A stretch of DNA of 64,000 nucleotides from assembly GCA_000703065.1 (NCBI GenBank), contig JNLK01000001.1:2998001-3062000 (forward strand), given 5' to 3'. This DNA is from Lachnospiraceae bacterium AC2029 (GTDB lineage Bacteria; Bacillota; Clostridia; Lachnospirales; Lachnospiraceae). The notes below the pieces were generated by a model. That model was not told the origin of the DNA, searched no databases, and saw only the letters and a list, made by a program, of their open reading frames with translations. Made by a program: the position numbers and the translations under genes. Shown here in pieces: positions 59,461 through 64,000 of the stretch; position 1 is the first letter of the stretch, and every line of letters begins with the position of its first letter.

Positions 59461-62400
59461 ATGAGCAAGGTAAGAAGAATCTACGTGGAGAAGCGGCCGG
59501 CCTACGCCGTACGCGCAAATGAGCTGGAGAAGGAATTCAAGGACTATCTGGGCCTGAAGGGCATTAAGGTCCGCGAGCTTGTCCGGTATGACATTGAGAA
59601 TCTCTCGGATGAGGTATACAGAGGAGCTCTTGTAACGGTCTTCTCGGAGCCTCCGGTAGACCTGGTTTATGAGGAGGAATTCCCGAAGGAGGAGGGCGAC
59701 TTTGTATTCTCCATGGAGTATCTTCCCGGACAGTTCGATCAGCGTGCCGATTCCGCGGAGCAGTGTGTAAAGCTTCTGTCCGATGAGTCAGAGCCCATCA
59801 TTCGTTCCGGTGTAACCTACGTAGTGTCCGGCGAACTCTCCGATACCGCAAAGGAGGAGATCGAGAAGTACGTGGTCAATCCGGTGGATTCCCGGATCAC
59901 GGACGAGACCAAGCCCGAGACGCTGGTGATGGAATTCCCGGAGCCGGAGGATGTAAAGATCTTCGACGGCTTTACCAAGCTGGGAGAGGCAGAGCTGAAG
60001 GCACTGTACGATTCCCTTGGCCTTGCCATGACCTTTAAGGATTTCCTGCATATTCAGAATTACTTCGGCGGAGAGGAGCACAGAGATCCTACAATGACGG
60101 AGATCCGCGTGCTGGATACCTACTGGTCCGATCACTGCCGCCATACCACATTCGCAACAGAACTGACCGACGTTACATTTGAAGAGGGAGCCTATACCGC
60201 CCCCATCAGGGAAACCTTTGAAATGTACAAGGCAGATGCCGCAAAGATCAACGCAGGACGTACGGACAAGTTCACCTGCCTGATGGATATCGCCCTGATG
60301 GGAATGAAGCGCCTTCGTGCAGAGGGCAAGCTTCAGGATCTGGATGTATCCGACGAGATCAACGCCTGCACCATCGTGGTTCCGGTGGAGATCGACGGAG
60401 AGAAGCAGGACTGGCTCATCAGCTTTAAGAATGAGACCCACAACCATCCGACGGAGATCGAGCCCTTCGGTGGGGCTGCAACCTGCCTGGGCGGTGCGAT
60501 CCGTGACCCGCTGTCAGGACGTACCTATGTATATCAGGCCATGCGTGTGACCGGTGCCGCCGATCCCACCAAGTCTCTGAAGGAGACCATGGCAAATAAG
60601 CTTCCCCAGCGCAAGATCGTTACCACGGCAGCTGAGGGATACTCTTCCTACGGTAACCAGATCGGTCTTGCAACCGGTATGGTAAATGAGATTTATCATC
60701 CGAATTATGTGGCAAAGCGTATGGAGATCGGTGCCGTTATCGGTGCCGCTCCGAAGGAAAATGTAATGCGTCTTACCTCCGACCCCGGCGATGTGATCAT
60801 CCTGATGGGCGGACGTACAGGACGTGACGGCTGCGGCGGAGCTACCGGTTCCTCCAAGGCACACACCTCAGAGAGTCTGGAAACCTGCGGCGCAGAGGTG
60901 CAGAAGGGTAATCCGCCCACAGAGCGTAAGCTGCAGCGTCTGTTCCGTCGCCCCGAGGTAGCAAAACTCATCAAGAAATGTAACGATTTCGGTGCAGGTG
61001 GTGTATCCGTAGCCATCGGCGAGCTGGCTGACGGCTTGGATATCAACCTGGACCTGGTACCGAAGAAATATGCAGGTCTGGACGGTACGGAGCTTGCCAT
61101 CTCCGAGTCCCAGGAGCGTATGGCCTTGGTGGTGGATCCCAAGGATGTAGATACCATGATCGGCTATGCCCGGGAAGAAAACCTGGAGGCCGTTGCGGTA
61201 GCAACCGTTACCGAAGAGCCCCGTATGGTGCTGAAGTGGAGAGGCAAGGAGGTCGTGAACCTCAGCCGTGCATTTATCAATACCAACGGCGCACATCAGG
61301 AGACCACCGCACGGGTGACACAGCCGGAGGCAAAGAGCTACTTCTCGGCAGAAGCACCTGCTGACCTGGCAAAGACCTGGATCGATACCATGGCAGACCT
61401 GAATGTCTGCTCACAGCGCGGTCTGGTGGAAATGTTCGACTCCACCATCGGTGCGGCAACCGTTACCATGCCCTACGGCGGTAAGTACCAGCTGACACCT
61501 ATCCAGACCATGACGGCAAAGTTGCCGCTTATGACTGAAAAATGTGATACCGTAACCATGATGAGCTATGGTTATGATCCGTATCTTTCTTCCTGGAGCC
61601 CCTACCATGGCTCAAGCTATGCGGTTCTGGATTCCGTTGCGAAGATCGCAGCGGCCGGCGGAGATGTAACCAAGATCCGTCTGACCTTCCAGGAGTACTT
61701 TGAGCGTATGACCGAGGATCCCACCCGTTGGGGTAAGCCGCTGGCAGCATTGCTTGGTTCCTATGCGGCACAGATTGGCCTGGGACTTCCGTCCATCGGA
61801 GGAAAGGACTCCATGTCCGGTTCCTTCAATGAGATCGACGTACCGCCTACACTGGTATCCTTTGCAGTGGATGTGAATGACATTTCCGATATCGTAACAC
61901 CGGAACTGAAGAAGGCCGGAAATGTACTGATCCTTCTTAAGGTGGATCGGGATTCCTATGATCTTCCGGTATATGCGGATGCACTGGAGAAGTACGCAGC
62001 CGTACGAAAGGCAGTAGAGAAGGGACAGATCGAAAGCGCTTATGCCATCGGTTACGGCGGTGTGATCGAAGCAGTCAGCAAAATGGCCTTCGGAAACAAG
62101 CTGGGCGTGGCTCTGGACGAGAAGTGCATTTCCGCAAAGGAACTGGTGGAAAAGGCTTACGGTGCGATCCTCTTCGAGGTTCGTCCGGAGGTGCTTCCGG
62201 AGCTGGAGCTTCCTGCAATGGTGATCGGTTCCGTGACGGAGGAGAAGACATTTACCTACGGAAAGACCACCGTACAGCTGGAGGATGCTCTCGCTGCATG
62301 GAACGGAACCCTGAAGAAGGTATTCCCGGTTGCATCCGGCGTGGAGCAGAAGGAGATCAATACAGGACTTTACGAAGAGAAGAATATCTATATTTGCAAG

Positions 62401-63210
62401 CATAAGGTGGCACGTCCGAGAGTCTTCATTCCGGCATTCCCGGGAACCAACTGCGAGGACGATACCGCAAGAGCCTTCCTTCGTGCGGGAGCGGATGTAC
62501 ATACCGTTGTCCTGAACAACATGGATGCCGAGGGAATCCGGGCGTCCGTAGACGCATTTGCAAAAGAGATCAAAGAAGCACAGATCGTCATGATCCCCGG
62601 CGGTTTCTCCGGCGGTGATGAGCCGGACGGTTCCGCAAAGTTTATCGCAACCACCTTCCGGAACGAGAAGATCAAGGAAGAACTGCAGAAGCTGCTCTAT
62701 GAGAGAGACGGACTGGCACTTGGTATCTGCAACGGATTCCAGGCGCTGATCAAGCTGGGACTTCTTCCCTACGGAGAGATCCGTCCCCAGAGTGAGAATT
62801 CACCGACCCTGGCACGGAACTCCATCGGACGTCATCAGTCCCGTATCGCATACACGAAGGTCGTTTCCAACAAGTCCCCGTGGCTGCAGAAGGCAACCCT
62901 GGGCGGCGTATATGCGATCCCCATGTCACATGGTGAGGGCCGTTTCGTAGCCAACGACAAGTGGCTGGAGAAGCTCTTCGCAGAGGGACAGGTAGCAACA
63001 CAGTACGTGGATCTTGACGGCAATCCGACCATGGACGAAGACTACAACATCAACGGATCCTACATGGCCATCGAGGGTATCACCAGTCCGGACGGACGTG
63101 TCCTCGGAAAGATGGGTCACTCCGAGCGCCGCGCCGACGGAGACTACATCAACATCTACGGTGATAAGAACCAGCTGATCATGGAGTCCGGAGTGGAGTA
63201 CTTCCTGTAA
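59461..63210 (+). CDS. purL: phosphoribosylformylglycinamidine synthase, single-chain
   Basis: A 1249-residue PurL that makes FGAM from FGAR, glutamine and ATP in purine synthesis. It has the long form in which the glutaminase is fused. The synthase part shows DTYWSDHCRHTTFATEL, FKNETHNHPTEIEPFGGAATC, GGRTGRDGCGGATGSSKA and IGGKDSMSGSF. The C-terminal glutaminase has FIPAFPGTNCEDDTARAF, PGGFSGGDEPDGSAKF and the nucleophile Cys in LALGICNGFQALIKLGLLPYG, with SHGEGRF for the His-Glu pair. All expected residues are present. AAAGGAG precedes the ATG. No other pur gene is in the window. Confidence 0.97.
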   Translation: MSKVRRIYVEKRPAYAVRANELEKEFKDYLGLKGIKVRELVRYDIENLSDEVYRGALVTVFSEPPVDLVYEEEFPKEEGDFVFSMEYLPGQFDQRADSAEQCVKLLSDESEPIIRSGVTYVVSGELSDTAKEEIEKYVVNPVDSRITDETKPETLVMEFPEPEDVKIFDGFTKLGEAELKALYDSLGLAMTFKDFLHIQNYFGGEEHRDPTMTEIRVLDTYWSDHCRHTTFATELTDVTFEEGAYTAPIRETFEMYKADAAKINAGRTDKFTCLMDIALMGMKRLRAEGKLQDLDVSDEINACTIVVPVEIDGEKQDWLISFKNETHNHPTEIEPFGGAATCLGGAIRDPLSGRTYVYQAMRVTGAADPTKSLKETMANKLPQRKIVTTAAEGYSSYGNQIGLATGMVNEIYHPNYVAKRMEIGAVIGAAPKENVMRLTSDPGDVIILMGGRTGRDGCGGATGSSKAHTSESLETCGAEVQKGNPPTERKLQRLFRRPEVAKLIKKCNDFGAGGVSVAIGELADGLDINLDLVPKKYAGLDGTELAISESQERMALVVDPKDVDTMIGYAREENLEAVAVATVTEEPRMVLKWRGKEVVNLSRAFINTNGAHQETTARVTQPEAKSYFSAEAPADLAKTWIDTMADLNVCSQRGLVEMFDSTIGAATVTMPYGGKYQLTPIQTMTAKLPLMTEKCDTVTMMSYGYDPYLSSWSPYHGSSYAVLDSVAKIAAAGGDVTKIRLTFQEYFERMTEDPTRWGKPLAALLGSYAAQIGLGLPSIGGKDSMSGSFNEIDVPPTLVSFAVDVNDISDIVTPELKKAGNVLILLKVDRDSYDLPVYADALEKYAAVRKAVEKGQIESAYAIGYGGVIEAVSKMAFGNKLGVALDEKCISAKELVEKAYGAILFEVRPEVLPELELPAMVIGSVTEEKTFTYGKTTVQLEDALAAWNGTLKKVFPVASGVEQKEINTGLYEEKNIYICKHKVARPRVFIPAFPGTNCEDDTARAFLRAGADVHTVVLNNMDAEGIRASVDAFAKEIKEAQIVMIPGGFSGGDEPDGSAKFIATTFRNEKIKEELQKLLYERDGLALGICNGFQALIKLGLLPYGEIRPQSENSPTLARNSIGRHQSRIAYTKVVSNKSPWLQKATLGGVYAIPMSHGEGRFVANDKWLEKLFAEGQVATQYVDLDGNPTMDEDYNINGSYMAIEGITSPDGRVLGKMGHSERRADGDYINIYGDKNQLIMESGVEYFL

Positions 63211-63247
63211 ATGATTCGAGTGACGGATGGTAAGAATTGAGGTTTCC

Positions 63248-64000
63248 ATGCGATTAGACGAAGTTAGAAAGCTTTACACGAACGTCCTGGGCAATGTCCG
63301 GAAGGTGATCGTCGGTCAGGAGGAGGTGTTCACCCTTCTTTTTACGGCGGTCCTCTCCCGGGGGCATGTGCTTCTGGAGGACACTCCCGGAACCGGCAAG
63401 ACCTCCCTTGCGAAGGCTTTTGCCAGGAGTGTCAGCGGCAGCTTCCACCGGGTGCAGTTTACCCCGGACCTGCTTCCGCAGGACATCACGGGCCTGTCCG
63501 TCTACAACCAGAAGTCCCAGGAGTTCACTCTGATGCGGGGGCCGGTCTTTACGAATCTGCTTCTTGCGGATGAGATCAACCGCGCCACTCCGAGAACCCA
63601 GTCCGCACTTTTGGAGGCCATGGAGGAGCGGCATGTGACCATCGACGGAGAGACACTTCCGCTGGAGAAGCCGTTCCTGGTCATTGCAACCGAGAATCCG
63701 ATCGAGACCACGGGAACCTACCCGCTGCCGGAGGCGCAGCTGGACCGCTTCCTGATGAAACTTTCCATGAAGCCTCTTTCGAAGGAGCAGGAGGGAGATA
63801 TGCTGCAGCGCTTTATGCAGAGCAACCCCATGGAACAGTTGGCGGAGGTTGCAGCGGTGGAGATGCTGGAGGAGGCTGCGGATGCCATCACCGGTGTTAC
63901 CGTGAAGGAGGATGTGCGTGATTATATCCTGGCGATCGCGGACGCCACAAGGCATACAGGAAAGCTTCTTCTGGGTGTCAGCCCGAGAGCGAGTCTGGCA
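63248..64000 (+). CDS. MoxR family AAA ATPase (partial, runs off the window)
   Basis: An open frame of 251 codons reaches the window end. It has VRKVIVGQEEVFTLLFTAVL, Walker A LLEDTPGTGKTSLAKAFA, QFTPDLLPQDITG, Walker B LLLADEINRATPRTQSALLEAMEE, ATENPIETTGTYPLPEAQLDRFLMKL (sensor and Arg finger region) and GVSPRASLA. These are the classic MoxR motifs. Such ATPases work with vWA and DUF58 partners encoded just downstream in maturing surface or metal-containing proteins. The start is ATG 63248 after GAGG at 63239-63242. It begins 38 bases after purL. Confidence 0.93.
   Translation, partial: MRLDEVRKLYTNVLGNVRKVIVGQEEVFTLLFTAVLSRGHVLLEDTPGTGKTSLAKAFARSVSGSFHRVQFTPDLLPQDITGLSVYNQKSQEFTLMRGPVFTNLLLADEINRATPRTQSALLEAMEERHVTIDGETLPLEKPFLVIATENPIETTGTYPLPEAQLDRFLMKLSMKPLSKEQEGDMLQRFMQSNPMEQLAEVAAVEMLEEAADAITGVTVKEDVRDYILAIADATRHTGKLLLGVSPRASLA

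Overview
The window looks like chromosome of a Gram-positive anaerobe of the class Clostridia, most likely a Lachnospiraceae-type bacterium. I infer this from gene order rather than from a marker gene. Two blocks point that way: ireB-ruvX-rnj-ylbF-mltG-like-O-methyltransferase-U32, and asp23-nusB-xseA-xseB-ispA-dxs-tlyA-nadK-argR-recN. Supporting signs are strong AGGAGG-type ribosome binding sites, frequent GTG/TTG starts, a one-chain PurL of about 1250 residues, and type IV pili in a Gram-positive setting. No rRNA, tRNA or CRISPR array was seen.

Layout. (1) 1-5.1 kb is an AT-rich end of a surface-polysaccharide cluster: flippase, CDP-glycerol-type glycerophosphotransferase, methyltransferase, glycerol-phosphate-type cytidylyltransferase and RfbA. 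Together they suggest a phosphoglycerol-decorated or teichoic-acid-like polymer. (2) 5.1-7.0 kb is an IS110/IS1111-type element with structured non-coding flanks, a candidate bridge-RNA element. (3) 7.1-12.5 kb encodes an 1816-residue secreted protein with a CAP domain, many Ig-like domains and C-terminal cell-wall-binding repeats. (4) 12.6-18.5 kb is the ireB-ruvX-rnj housekeeping block. (5) 18.5-38.9 kb is a type IV pilus locus: pilB, pilT, pilC, a major pilin, a fused PilM-PilN, PilO, four minor pilins and a 1877-residue exported protein. (6) 38.96-40.87 kb is a complete IS6-like element with an 8-bp target duplication, inserted between two terminators. (7) 41.0-47.0 kb, minus strand, holds efp and a double-length YfhO membrane protein. 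(8) 47.1-57.2 kb is the asp23-to-recN block, interrupted by a perfect 140-bp tandem duplication before nusB. (9) 57.3-59.2 kb holds two adjacent aspartoacylase-like paralogues that have both lost expected zinc ligands. (10) 59.2-64 kb has a strongly structured MITE-like element, purL and the start of a MoxR-type ATPase gene.

The most interesting system is the pilus locus. Its minor-pilin genes end in a giant secreted protein, the same arrangement as the Gram-negative fimU-pilV-pilW-pilX-pilY1 cluster, although the last protein shows no obvious PilY1 sequence. I propose that it is a Gram-positive pilus-tip protein carried by a GspK/PilX-like pseudopilin that lacks Glu5. No prepilin peptidase gene lies in the window, so it must be elsewhere.

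All family assignments come from reading motifs and gene order. No database search was run.
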